Part shown: positions 18,485 to 25,397 of the stretch, piece after piece
Layout: each line of letters starts with the position of its first letter
Position numbering within the stretch: the stretch's first letter is position 1
Source: Deltaproteobacteria bacterium
GTDB taxonomy: Bacteria > Desulfobacterota > DSM-4660 > Desulfatiglandales > Desulfatiglandaceae
Length of the DNA: 36,266 bases
Assembly: GCA_018644785.1 (NCBI GenBank)
Contig: JABGPV010000016.1
Coordinates: 1 to 36,266, forward strand
Direction of reading: 5' to 3'
The notes under the pieces: generated by a model
Told to the model about the DNA's origin: nothing
What the model saw: only the letters and a program-made list of their open reading frames with translations
Databases searched by the model: none
Program-made: the position numbers and the translations under genes

Positions 18485-19267
18485 TTATTCACCCTCGCCC
18501 AGATAGGCCTTGATGACCAGAGGATTCTTGGCGACGGCCTCGGGCTTTCCTTCCGTAATCTTTTCCCCGAAGTTGATGACCAGGATACGATCTGATATAT
18601 CCATGACCACTCCCATATCGTGTTCCACCAGGAGGATGGTCATCCCGAACTCTTCGTTGATGTCCAGGATAAATCGGGCCATGTCTTCGGTTTCCTCCAC
18701 ATTCATTCCGGAAACCGGCTCATCCAGCAGGAGCAGCTTGGGGTCCATGGCCAGGGCCCGGCCCAGTTCGACTCTCCGCTGAATGCCGAAAGGGAGGGAT
18801 CCCACGAGCTTTCTCCGTACGTTTTCGATCTCCAGGAAATCGATGATTTTCTCAACCACTTCCCGGTTTGTCAGCTCTTCCCGCAACGCCTTTCCCAAAA
18901 AGAGTCCCCCCCGGATAACTCCCGCATTGAGATAGAGATTCCGGCCCAAGAGGAGGTTGTCCAAAACGGTCATATTCCGAAAAAGCGCGATGTTTTGGAA
19001 AGTGCGGGCAATGCCTTTTCGGGCGATTCTGTGGGGTCTCAGGTTTGTGATTTCCCCCCCTTCAAAAAAGATGTTCCCTCTGGTGGGTTTATAGATCCCG
19101 TTAATACAGTTAAACACCGTACTTTTTCCCGCGCCGTTGGGTCCGATGAGGGCAAAAATCTCTCCTTCCTGCAACTCAAAGGAGAGGTCGGTGATGGCGC
19201 TTACCCCACCGAACAGCATGGAAATTTCCTGCACCGCCATTTTGGGCGGTTCGGTTACGAAAGCCAT
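18485..19267 (-). CDS. livG: Branched-chain-type ABC transporter ATP-binding protein LivG
   Basis: A 260-residue ABC ATPase. Walker A is GPNGAGKST (about residues 41-49), and the LivG-type signature helix region is LPFGIQRRVELGRALA. Walker B is LLLLDEPVSGMN, and the switch histidine is in LLVEHDMGVV. It overlaps livF by 13 bp and abuts the acyl-CoA synthetase gene. The long Q-loop insertion (LNAGVIRGGLFLGKALREE) is typical of LivG. Confidence 0.95.
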   Translation of the reverse strand: MAFVTEPPKMAVQEISMLFGGVSAITDLSFELQEGEIFALIGPNGAGKSTVFNCINGIYKPTRGNIFFEGGEITNLRPHRIARKGIARTFQNIALFRNMTVLDNLLLGRNLYLNAGVIRGGLFLGKALREELTNREVVEKIIDFLEIENVRRKLVGSLPFGIQRRVELGRALAMDPKLLLLDEPVSGMNVEETEDMARFILDINEEFGMTILLVEHDMGVVMDISDRILVINFGEKITEGKPEAVAKNPLVIKAYLGEGE

Positions 19268-20049
19268 CTCTTCCTTTTCTTGTAGTGTTTCACGTGACGG
19301 TAGCTCTTCTTGGCGCCCACCTCAGTGAGTCCCAGGTAGAACTCCTTCACGTCTTCGTTCCGGATCAGTTTTTCACTGGGGCCGTCCAGTACGATTTTTC
19401 CATTTTCCATGATGTATCCGTAGGTGGCTATGTTAAGGGCCATGTGGGCATTCTGTTCCACGAGCAGGATGGAGGCCCCCGACTCCACGGTAATCCGTTG
19501 AAGGATCCGGAAGATTTCAGATCCGATTTGAGGCGCCAGCCCCAGGGACGGTTCGTCGCTCATGAGAAGCCTGCACCGGGTCATCAAGGCCCTTCCGATG
19601 GCCAGCATCTGTTGTTCACCACCGCTCAGATATCCGGCCATCTGGGCCAGGCGGCTCTGCAGGACCGGGAAATAATCCAGAACCTTTTCGGTGTCGATTT
19701 TCACCTGGGGCCCATCCGACCGCGTGTGGGCCCCCACCCGGAGGTTCTCCGACACGGTAAGGTCATCGAAGATGCCCCTACCTTCCGGGATCTGGACGAT
19801 GCCCTTGGCTACTATCTGTTCGGGCGCCATGGCCCCTATGCCCCGGCCATCGAACTCGATTTCGCCCTCTGAAAGCTCCCCATCCTCAAGCTCCAGAATG
19901 CCGGATATGGCCTTTAGCACCGTGCTCTTGCCGGCCCCATTGGATCCCAACAGCGCTACGATGGTCTGGTCGGGGACCTCGAAAGAGACGCCCCGAACCA
20001 CCTTGATAACGTCGTTGTAGACAATTTCAATGTTGTTGACCGAGAGCAT
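19255..20049 (-). CDS. livF: Branched-chain-type ABC transporter ATP-binding protein LivF
   Basis: About 264 residues from the ATG at 20049, which has GGTGGA a few bases upstream. A start at 20097 would add 16 residues with no family support. Walker A is GSNGAGKST, the signature is YLSGGEQQMLAIGRAL, Walker B is LLMSDEPSLGLAP, and the switch is LLVEQNAHMAL. A basic C-terminal tail (KKSYRHVKHYKKRKRWLS) extends past the usual LivF end and reaches into the overlap with livG. It is the second gene of the operon after the maoC-like gene. Confidence 0.94.
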   Translation of the reverse strand: MLSVNNIEIVYNDVIKVVRGVSFEVPDQTIVALLGSNGAGKSTVLKAISGILELEDGELSEGEIEFDGRGIGAMAPEQIVAKGIVQIPEGRGIFDDLTVSENLRVGAHTRSDGPQVKIDTEKVLDYFPVLQSRLAQMAGYLSGGEQQMLAIGRALMTRCRLLMSDEPSLGLAPQIGSEIFRILQRITVESGASILLVEQNAHMALNIATYGYIMENGKIVLDGPSEKLIRNEDVKEFYLGLTEVGAKKSYRHVKHYKKRKRWLS

Positions 20050-20111
20050 GACGATCCACCACGCCTTGGACAGGATGGCCCCGTCGAAGGCGATCAATCA
20101 GGGGTCTTGGG

Positions 20112-20990
20112 TTAATGAGCCAGAAAGGCGTAGCCATTGCTGATGGCCTTTTCTCCCTTTTCATTATGAACAAGAAAAAAGAGCATTCGCCCGTCATCAT
20201 GGGCGGTAATGCCCCGTAACTGCACGGATATCTCTGTGCCGGGAAAAACCATATGGGTAAACCGACACCCGACTCTCTTGAGTTTGACAGGTTCTCTTTC
20301 GGCCTCTGTGTTGATCAACTCCCGAACGGCAAGGGCCAGTGTGGCCGTTCCCTGTAGAATAATATCGGGCAACCCCACCTGATGGGCAAATTTTCGGGAG
20401 GTGTGTATGGGGAAAAAGATGTTGGTGCAGCCATCGTAATGGTAGGGCTGGAGGGGATCGATGAAGATCTTTTTTTCCCAGATCACGGGGGCCTCAAAAT
20501 CCGCAGTGGGAACGGTGGGCAGGGTTTCATGGCCCCGCTCTTTGTGGGTGCAGCGCACGCCACGCAACAGCGTTCCGATATATTCGGTAAAAACCGGTTC
20601 TTTGTGGCTGTCTTTGGCAGCAAGCCGAATCACCAGATGGGTTCCGGACCGGTGGGGAAGAACCGCTGAAATCTCTCCTTCAATGGTGAGGGCGTCTCCA
20701 GGCAGGATGGGGCGGAATAACTCCAAATGTTCAGTGTAGTGCACTTTTGTGCGGAGGATTTCAGACGGGAATTGATCGGAGTCCATATATTCGGTCAGGT
20801 TCTCCAGTAGTGGCCACGTGGCTGCCACACTGAACATGGGGTGCCCGATCAAGCCACCGTCTCTCTCATCATCGAAATAGACCGGATTTTCATCGTGGAT
20901 GGCGGCCGCGTAGTTCATCAGATGGCGCCACGTGACCGCCACATGAAACGGTTTTAAAGGTGTTCCCGCAAGGGAAGGGCTTAACGCCAT
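20112..20990 (-). CDS. MaoC-like double hot-dog acyl-CoA dehydratase/thioester-binding protein
   Basis: A 292-residue protein with two hot-dog halves. The ATG at 20990 has GGAG 9 bases upstream. The N-terminal half resembles FAS1-type dehydratase domains (MNYAAAIHDENPVYFDDERD). The C-terminal half has NIFFPIHTSRKFAHQVGLPDIILQG, where the (R)-hydratase motif DxNPIH would sit. The catalytic Asp and Asn of that motif are replaced (I and F), while the first half keeps DxNP but has Tyr for His. Hydratase activity is therefore uncertain. It is the first gene of the operon, directly behind the triple palindrome, which suggests a role in metabolism of the imported acid. Confidence 0.85.
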   Translation of the reverse strand: MALSPSLAGTPLKPFHVAVTWRHLMNYAAAIHDENPVYFDDERDGGLIGHPMFSVAATWPLLENLTEYMDSDQFPSEILRTKVHYTEHLELFRPILPGDALTIEGEISAVLPHRSGTHLVIRLAAKDSHKEPVFTEYIGTLLRGVRCTHKERGHETLPTVPTADFEAPVIWEKKIFIDPLQPYHYDGCTNIFFPIHTSRKFAHQVGLPDIILQGTATLALAVRELINTEAEREPVKLKRVGCRFTHMVFPGTEISVQLRGITAHDDGRMLFFLVHNEKGEKAISNGYAFLAH

Positions 20991-21028
20991 GATGGTTTCT
21001 CCAGGTTTGTGGCTTACAGAGAATGATA

Positions 21029-21105
21029 CGAAAACATTGTTTCGATATCTTGTCAAGAAAAAAACATTGTTTCGATAAAGTCTGTAATACAAAAACTATG
21101 TTTCG
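21029..21105 (-). promoter_or_regulatory. Triple phased palindrome (candidate operator) upstream of the maoC-liv operon
   Basis: Three copies of a 16-bp imperfect palindrome lie at 21029-21044 (CGAAAACATTGTTTCG), 21059-21074 (AAAAAACATTGTTTCG) and 21090-21105 (CAAAAACTATGTTTCG). Start-to-start spacing is 30 and 31 bp, about three helical turns, so the sites face the same side of the DNA. A minus-strand TTGACA (21056-21051) lies between the first two. No well-spaced -10 was found (the nearest TATCAT is 22 bases away). Size and symmetry suit a TetR-family dimer, and the tetR gene at the operon's end is the obvious candidate. Confidence 0.7.
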
Positions 21106-21186
21106 TTTTAACGCGCAGGAAAGTGGCTCCGGGCGTTGCTTTTATCCCAGAATCCGGGGTGCTTCAGGAAAAACCGGCGAGATAAT

Positions 21187-21480
21187 TTATGGGTGAGGCG
21201 TTACCGCGATAATCGTAATTTGATTTTCATCAGGACCGTAATACCAAAAGATTCGATATGCAGCGGGAGTGGCCTGCTCAGCATAGGCTTCAAAGACTTT
21301 TTGCCCCTTGGGCCCTTTTAGGCTGGTGAACTCATGCGTCTTCAGGCTGTTGTGCCTCGGGTTTGAGGACAGAAAACGTATAGCCTTTTTGACAGCCTTA
21401 TATCTTTTTTGCAGGCCCTTATCAATTTTAAGTGTATTCAGGTGGTCTTGCGCCTGATTTGTGAGAAATATTTCAAACAA
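21187..21480 (-). CDS. RelE/ParE-superfamily toxin of a type II toxin-antitoxin pair
   Basis: A 97-residue basic protein with the RelE/ParE fold pattern: an N-terminal helical pair (FLTNQAQDHLNTLKIDKGLQKRYKAVKKAIRFL) and a beta-rich end (AAYRIFWYYGPDENQITIIAV) closing with HP. It follows the antitoxin gene by 9 bp with AGGA before its ATG, so the pair is co-transcribed. Toxins of this superfamily cut mRNA on the ribosome or poison gyrase; which applies here cannot be read from the sequence. Confidence 0.8.
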   Translation of the reverse strand: MFEIFLTNQAQDHLNTLKIDKGLQKRYKAVKKAIRFLSSNPRHNSLKTHEFTSLKGPKGQKVFEAYAEQATPAAYRIFWYYGPDENQITIIAVTPHP

Positions 21481-21489
21481 TTGGTGATC

Positions 21490-21771
21490 CTAAAGTTTAT
21501 CGAGGTCAACTTTTTCTATTTTACCTTCAGATGCATCTTTTAACCCTATTTGGACAGCTTTAAGCGCTTCTCTATTATTGAACAGCCAAAGTTCTGAAGC
21601 GGGGATTTCGACAGTGGGCTGTAAAAGGAGTTCCCCCCGGTCATTTTTATATAATCGAACTCTTTTATATCCCCTAAAGAGATCGCCAAGGGTAATCCTG
21701 TTTCGGTCATCGATTGTTTTTGTGCCGATTTCTTGGAAATTATCATCAATTCTGAGAACGGTATCTTGCAT
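21490..21771 (-). CDS. AbrB/MazE-like antitoxin
   Basis: About 93 residues. The N-terminal swapped-hairpin AbrB-type DNA-binding domain includes EIGTKTIDDRNRITLGD, then KRVRLYKNDRGELLLQP. The C-terminal part (IPASELWLFNNREALKAVQ) is the conserved toxin-neutralising tail seen in this group. The ATG at 21771 has GGAGG 8 bases upstream. In-frame ATGs at 21786 and 21846 lack a site, and the GGAGG lies inside the longer versions. It probably autoregulates the pair. An AbrB antitoxin with a RelE-fold toxin resembles the PrlF-YhaV arrangement. Confidence 0.8.
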   Translation of the reverse strand: MQDTVLRIDDNFQEIGTKTIDDRNRITLGDLFRGYKRVRLYKNDRGELLLQPTVEIPASELWLFNNREALKAVQIGLKDASEGKIEKVDLDKL

Positions 21772-21852
21772 GCCAGATGCCTCCATATTTTTCTTGAGAA
21801 TACGATAATTCCCATATTGGGTCAATGGGAAATCGGCGATTGTCATCCCCTG

Positions 21853-21893
21853 TTTGTAACGACCTTGACAGGAATGTTAAGTTTGACTATTGA
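21853..21893 (+). promoter_or_regulatory. gcvPA promoter (copy 2 of the 41-bp element shared with gcvH)
   Basis: -35 TTGACA (21865-21870), 17-bp spacer, -10 TATTGA (21888-21893), with TTTGTAA at the same offset upstream as in copy 1 (12101-12141). Seven of 41 positions differ, in the blocks aag/cga and agc/gtt and one G/A. The leader to gcvPA is about 90 bases and ends in the decayed gcvH tail. Shared spacing and spacer words argue for common regulation and common origin. Confidence 0.75.
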
Positions 21894-21943
21894 ATTGGGT
21901 AAACAAAGCCATGGCAATCCGCTAAGAAAATTGTCATCAATCC

Positions 21944-21983
21944 CAAAGGGGCCTATCTTTAAGATGTGAGGGGGGTGGAATAG
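21944..21983 (+). pseudogene. Remnant of the gcvH 3' end, including its stop codon, abutting the gcvPA start
   Basis: This 40-bp stretch aligns with the last 40 bp of gcvH (12589-12628) at 34 identical positions, 5 mismatches and 2 single-base gaps. It runs from CAAAGGGGCCTATCTT through AAGATG and TGAGGGGGGTGGAA to TAG. The TAG sits directly before the gcvPA ATG, and GAGGGG now serves as the gcvPA ribosome site. The two indels break the reading frame, so it is not coding. It indicates that gcvH once stood immediately upstream of gcvPA. Confidence 0.75.
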
Positions 21984-23327
21984 ATGCGTTATTTACCGCA
22001 TACCCGTGAGGATATAGCTGAGATGCTTCAGGTTGTGGGCGTAGATGGTCTAGATGATCTTTTTTCCACCGTGCCTGACGGGTGTCTCCGTCATGAAACC
22101 CTTGATTTGCCCGAACCCCTGACGGAATGGGAGCTGGATGACCATATGGCCGCTCTTTCAGAGGAAGGCGAAAACGTGCCTGATGGCGGTCCACGTCCTC
22201 GAAATTTTCTGGGTGCGGGTCGTTATGAGCATTTTATCCCCGAATCCATTTCGTATCTTCTGGGGCGCTCGGAGTTCACCACCGCCTATACCCCCTATCA
22301 GCCGGAAATGAGCCAGGGGACCCTTCAGGCCATCTATGAGTACCAGACCCTGACCGCCAGGCTTCTGGGAATGGAGGCTGCCAACGCGTCCCTTTACGAC
22401 GGTGCGTCCGCCCTGGCTGAAGGGCTGCTCATGGCCACGCGCATTACCCGCAGAAAAAAGGTGGCGTTATCCAGACTGATTCACCCCCATTATCGGCAGG
22501 TGGTTCAAACATACGTGGACCCGGCGGGGCTGGAAATTGTTGAACTGCCCTTTCTTGAAAACGGCAGAACAGATCTATCCGGCCTGAAAGGCGCGGAAGA
22601 TCTGGCCGCTGTGGCTGTGCAGTCACCCAATTTCTGGGGGTGCATTGAAGATCTGGGGGCAATGGGAGATATGTGCCGGGAAAACGGTGCCCTTTTTATC
22701 ACAGCCTTCACAGAGCCCCTGGCTTACGGTATCCTCAAAAACCCTGGGCTTCAAGGCGCCCATATTGCCTGTGGCGAGGGCCAGAGTTTTGGTATTCCTC
22801 AGTGGTTCGGTGGACCGGGACTGGGCATGTTCGCCTGCAAGTGCCAATATATGCGCAATATGCCCGGACGTCTGGTGGGGCAGACCGAGGACAAGCAGGG
22901 ACGGCGCGGATTCGTCCTGACCCTGGCCACCCGGGAGCAGCACATCCGCCGTGAAAAAGCAACGAGCAATATCTGCACCAACAGCAGCCTCTGTGCCCTT
23001 TCAGCGGCCATGTATATGGCATCGCTGGGGGGGACGGGTATCAAAGGGCTGGCCAGACTCAATTACGACAAGGCTGCTTATCTCAGAGAGTCCCTGCGGC
23101 AGGCGGGATTCAAAATCCCATTTGCGTCCCCCTGTTTTAATGAATTCGTGGTTGAATTCCCGCCTGATTTTGACGCCACCTACAACAGGCTCCTCAAAAA
23201 GAATATGGTGGCCGGGTTGCCCCTTTCTCCGTGGTATCCCGAACTGAAACATCACTATCTCCTCTGTGTCACGGAAACCCGGACCCGAGCGGATATGGAT
23301 GCTTTTGTAAAGGAGGTGGCGTCATGA
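21984..23327 (+). CDS. gcvPA: Glycine dehydrogenase (decarboxylating) subunit 1
   Basis: This 447-residue protein is the N-terminal half-equivalent of the P protein. With GcvPB it decarboxylates glycine and loads the aminomethyl group on lipoylated GcvH, or works in reverse in reductive glycine synthesis. Visible family segments are MRYLPHTREDIAEMLQVVG, FLGAGRYEHFIPESISYLL, FTTAYTPYQPEMSQGTLQAIYEYQT, NASLYDGASALAEG and GRLVGQTEDKQGRRGFVLTL followed by EQHIRREKATSNICTNSSL. The stop overlaps the gcvPB start by 4 bp. The start is set by TAG-ATG with GAGGGG upstream. Confidence 0.96.
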   Translation: MRYLPHTREDIAEMLQVVGVDGLDDLFSTVPDGCLRHETLDLPEPLTEWELDDHMAALSEEGENVPDGGPRPRNFLGAGRYEHFIPESISYLLGRSEFTTAYTPYQPEMSQGTLQAIYEYQTLTARLLGMEAANASLYDGASALAEGLLMATRITRRKKVALSRLIHPHYRQVVQTYVDPAGLEIVELPFLENGRTDLSGLKGAEDLAAVAVQSPNFWGCIEDLGAMGDMCRENGALFITAFTEPLAYGILKNPGLQGAHIACGEGQSFGIPQWFGGPGLGMFACKCQYMRNMPGRLVGQTEDKQGRRGFVLTLATREQHIRREKATSNICTNSSLCALSAAMYMASLGGTGIKGLARLNYDKAAYLRESLRQAGFKIPFASPCFNEFVVEFPPDFDATYNRLLKKNMVAGLPLSPWYPELKHHYLLCVTETRTRADMDAFVKEVAS

Positions 23328-24781
23328 ACAAACCCCTGGCACTTACCGGCCTGAACCTGGATGAACCCCTGCTCTGGGAAATGGGAAAAGAGGGGCGAAC
23401 CGGTTTTTCCATGCCGCGGCGCGATGTGGAACCATTTCCCCTGGACGATGATCTAGCGGGGGAGGGGCCTGATTTTCCCGATTTGAACGAGATGGGGGTG
23501 GTCCGGCATTACACCCGGCTCAGCCAGTGGAATTTTGGTGTGGATACGGGCATGTATCCTCTGGGATCGTGCACCATGAAGTACAACCCCAAGATCAATG
23601 AAAAATACAGCCAGATGAAAGGGTTTGCGGGATTGCACCCCATGCTGCCGGCGAGCATGACCCAGGGCGCCCTGCGGCTGATGGTTGAGCTGGAACGGTT
23701 TCTTAAGGAGATTACCGCAATGGATGTGGTCAGCCTGCAGCCGGCGGCCGGTGCTCAGGGGGAACTGGCCGGCATGTTGCTGATCCATGCTTATCTGAAA
23801 AGCCGCAACATGAAGCGAAACAAGATCATCATTCCCGATACGGCCCATGGCACCAATCCCGCCAGCGCGGCCCTGTGCGGGTACCGTCCGGTTCGCGTGG
23901 CGTCAGGAGAAGAAGGAATCCTGACCCCTGAAGCGGTCGCCCGGGTGATGGACGGGGATACGGCCGGCATCATGATCACCAACCCCAACACCCTGGGTCT
24001 GTTTGAGGAACACATCGAGGCCATTTCGCGCATTGTCCATGACAAAGGCGGGCAGGTATATTGCGATGGGGCCAATATGAATGCGATCATGGGGATGGTG
24101 CATATGGGCCGGAGCGGTGTGGATGTGTTGCATCTGAACCTTCACAAGACTTTTGCAACCCCTCACGGCGGCGGCGGTCCGGGAGCCGGACCCGTTTGCG
24201 TGGCGAAACATCTGGCGCCATTCCTGCCGGTTCCACGAATATTAGAAGAAGATGGACTTTATTCCCTTTCCGAAGATTTTCCCCAATCCGTGGGGAGGCT
24301 CCATTCATTTTCCGGCAATTTCGGTGTCATGATCAAGGCCTACGCGTATATCCTTTCCATGGGCGCCGCGGGTCTTACGAAGAGCAGCCAGCTGGCGGTC
24401 TTGAATGCAAACTATATCAAGGAAAAATTGAAATCGGTTCTGCATCTTCCCTACGACAGGCCCTGCATGCATGAGTGTGTGTTTTCCGACAAATTTCAAC
24501 GGGATCAGAAGATCACCACCCTGGACATGGCCAAACGCCTGATGGATTTCGGGTTTCACCCGCCCACCATTTACTTCCCCCTGGTGGTGGATGGCGCCAT
24601 TATGATCGAGCCCACCGAAACGGAATCCCTGGAGGAGATCGACCGGTTTATCGAGGCATTTCGAATTGTGGCCGCAGAAGCCCTGGAATCCCCTGATCTT
24701 CTGCGGGGGGCCCCAAAACGGTGCAGGGTGGAACGGCTGGATGAAACACAGGCGGCGAGACGGCCCTGCCTGATGGGGTGA
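23324..24781 (+). CDS. gcvPB: Glycine dehydrogenase (decarboxylating) subunit 2
   Basis: This 485-residue protein is the PLP-binding half of the split P protein. The Schiff-base lysine is K275 in LNLHKTFATPHGGGGPG; other marks are GMYPLGSCTMKYNPK and DTAHGTNPASAA. The ATG at 23324 overlaps the gcvPA stop (ATGA) and has AGGAGG upstream. The 3' end and stop lie in the first copy of a 23-bp tandem repeat, so the final residues (RPCLMG) are probably recent. gcvT and lpd, needed for a complete glycine cleavage system, are not in the window. Confidence 0.96.
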   Translation: MNKPLALTGLNLDEPLLWEMGKEGRTGFSMPRRDVEPFPLDDDLAGEGPDFPDLNEMGVVRHYTRLSQWNFGVDTGMYPLGSCTMKYNPKINEKYSQMKGFAGLHPMLPASMTQGALRLMVELERFLKEITAMDVVSLQPAAGAQGELAGMLLIHAYLKSRNMKRNKIIIPDTAHGTNPASAALCGYRPVRVASGEEGILTPEAVARVMDGDTAGIMITNPNTLGLFEEHIEAISRIVHDKGGQVYCDGANMNAIMGMVHMGRSGVDVLHLNLHKTFATPHGGGGPGAGPVCVAKHLAPFLPVPRILEEDGLYSLSEDFPQSVGRLHSFSGNFGVMIKAYAYILSMGAAGLTKSSQLAVLNANYIKEKLKSVLHLPYDRPCMHECVFSDKFQRDQKITTLDMAKRLMDFGFHPPTIYFPLVVDGAIMIEPTETESLEEIDRFIEAFRIVAAEALESPDLLRGAPKRCRVERLDETQAARRPCLMG

Positions 24782-24806
24782 AACGGCCCTGCCTGATGCG
24801 GTGAAA
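24761..24806 (+). repeat. 23-bp tandem duplication spanning the gcvPB stop codon
   Basis: The unit at 24761-24783 is repeated at 24784-24806 with one G-to-C change. The shared core is CGGCCCTGCCTGATG followed by GTGAAA after one to two variable bases. The gcvPB stop (24779-24781) is in the first copy. It may be a replication-slippage product. Confidence 0.9.
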
Positions 24807-24839
24807 CGGATTGTTTTGGGAGATTCTTAAGGAGCGCCA

Positions 24840-25385
24840 TTGAAAAAATATACGATTCTTTTTCTGATGGGGAAAGATCGCCCGGGCATTGTGGACGATG
24901 TGTCTACTTTCCTGTTTGAAAAGGGTGCCAACATTGAAGACAGCCGGATGGCGATCATGGGCGGGTGCTTTTCTGTCATGATGCTGTTTTCCTGTTCCGG
25001 GGAGGAACTGGAAAATATCGATGCCGGCCTTTCGGAACTGAAAGCGCTGGGCTTTGAAACATCCCTTCACGGCGCACTGGCACCTGAAACGGCTTTTGAT
25101 GCCGTTGCGTTTCCGTTGAAAATGGCGCTTACATCCATGGATCACCCGGGGATAGTTCAACAGGTAGTTCGGATTTTGCGCCGTTACGATGTGAATATCC
25201 GTTCCATGAATACCCGGACCGCAAGTGCGCCCCTTTCGGGCGCGCCCATGTTCAATATGGTGCTGGAAGGGGATGTTCCCGGAGAGAAACAGGTTTCCGA
25301 TGTCAAAAGGGAACTTACGGCACTGGCCGCTGAGATGAATATGGACCTGGATTTTCTGTCCGCAGCCGACGATGCAGAAACCTGA
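24840..25385 (+). CDS. Double ACT-domain protein, GcvR-like (glycine-cleavage regulatory protein type)
   Basis: 181 residues with two ACT domains: residues 4-75 (ILFLMGKDRPGIVDDVSTFLFEKGANIEDS) and about 90-170 (MALTSMDHPGIVQQVVRILRRYDVNIRSM). The DRPGIV and DHPGIV turns are the amino-acid-binding loops of the family. The start is TTG at 24840 with AAGGAG 5 bases upstream. In E. coli, GcvR binds glycine and GcvA and represses gcv. Position 58 bp after gcvPB fits glycine sensing, but no GcvA-like partner is in the window. The protein has no DNA-binding domain, so it would act through another protein. Confidence 0.85.
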   Translation: MKKYTILFLMGKDRPGIVDDVSTFLFEKGANIEDSRMAIMGGCFSVMMLFSCSGEELENIDAGLSELKALGFETSLHGALAPETAFDAVAFPLKMALTSMDHPGIVQQVVRILRRYDVNIRSMNTRTASAPLSGAPMFNMVLEGDVPGEKQVSDVKRELTALAAEMNMDLDFLSAADDAET

Positions 25386-25397
25386 TATTCAGGGGTT

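Noticed and set aside
20991..21092. An N-terminal extension of the maoC-like gene containing repeated R-N-N-V-F words
   Set aside because: The repeats are the operator palindromes read as codons; the ATG at 20990 has a proper GGAG site.
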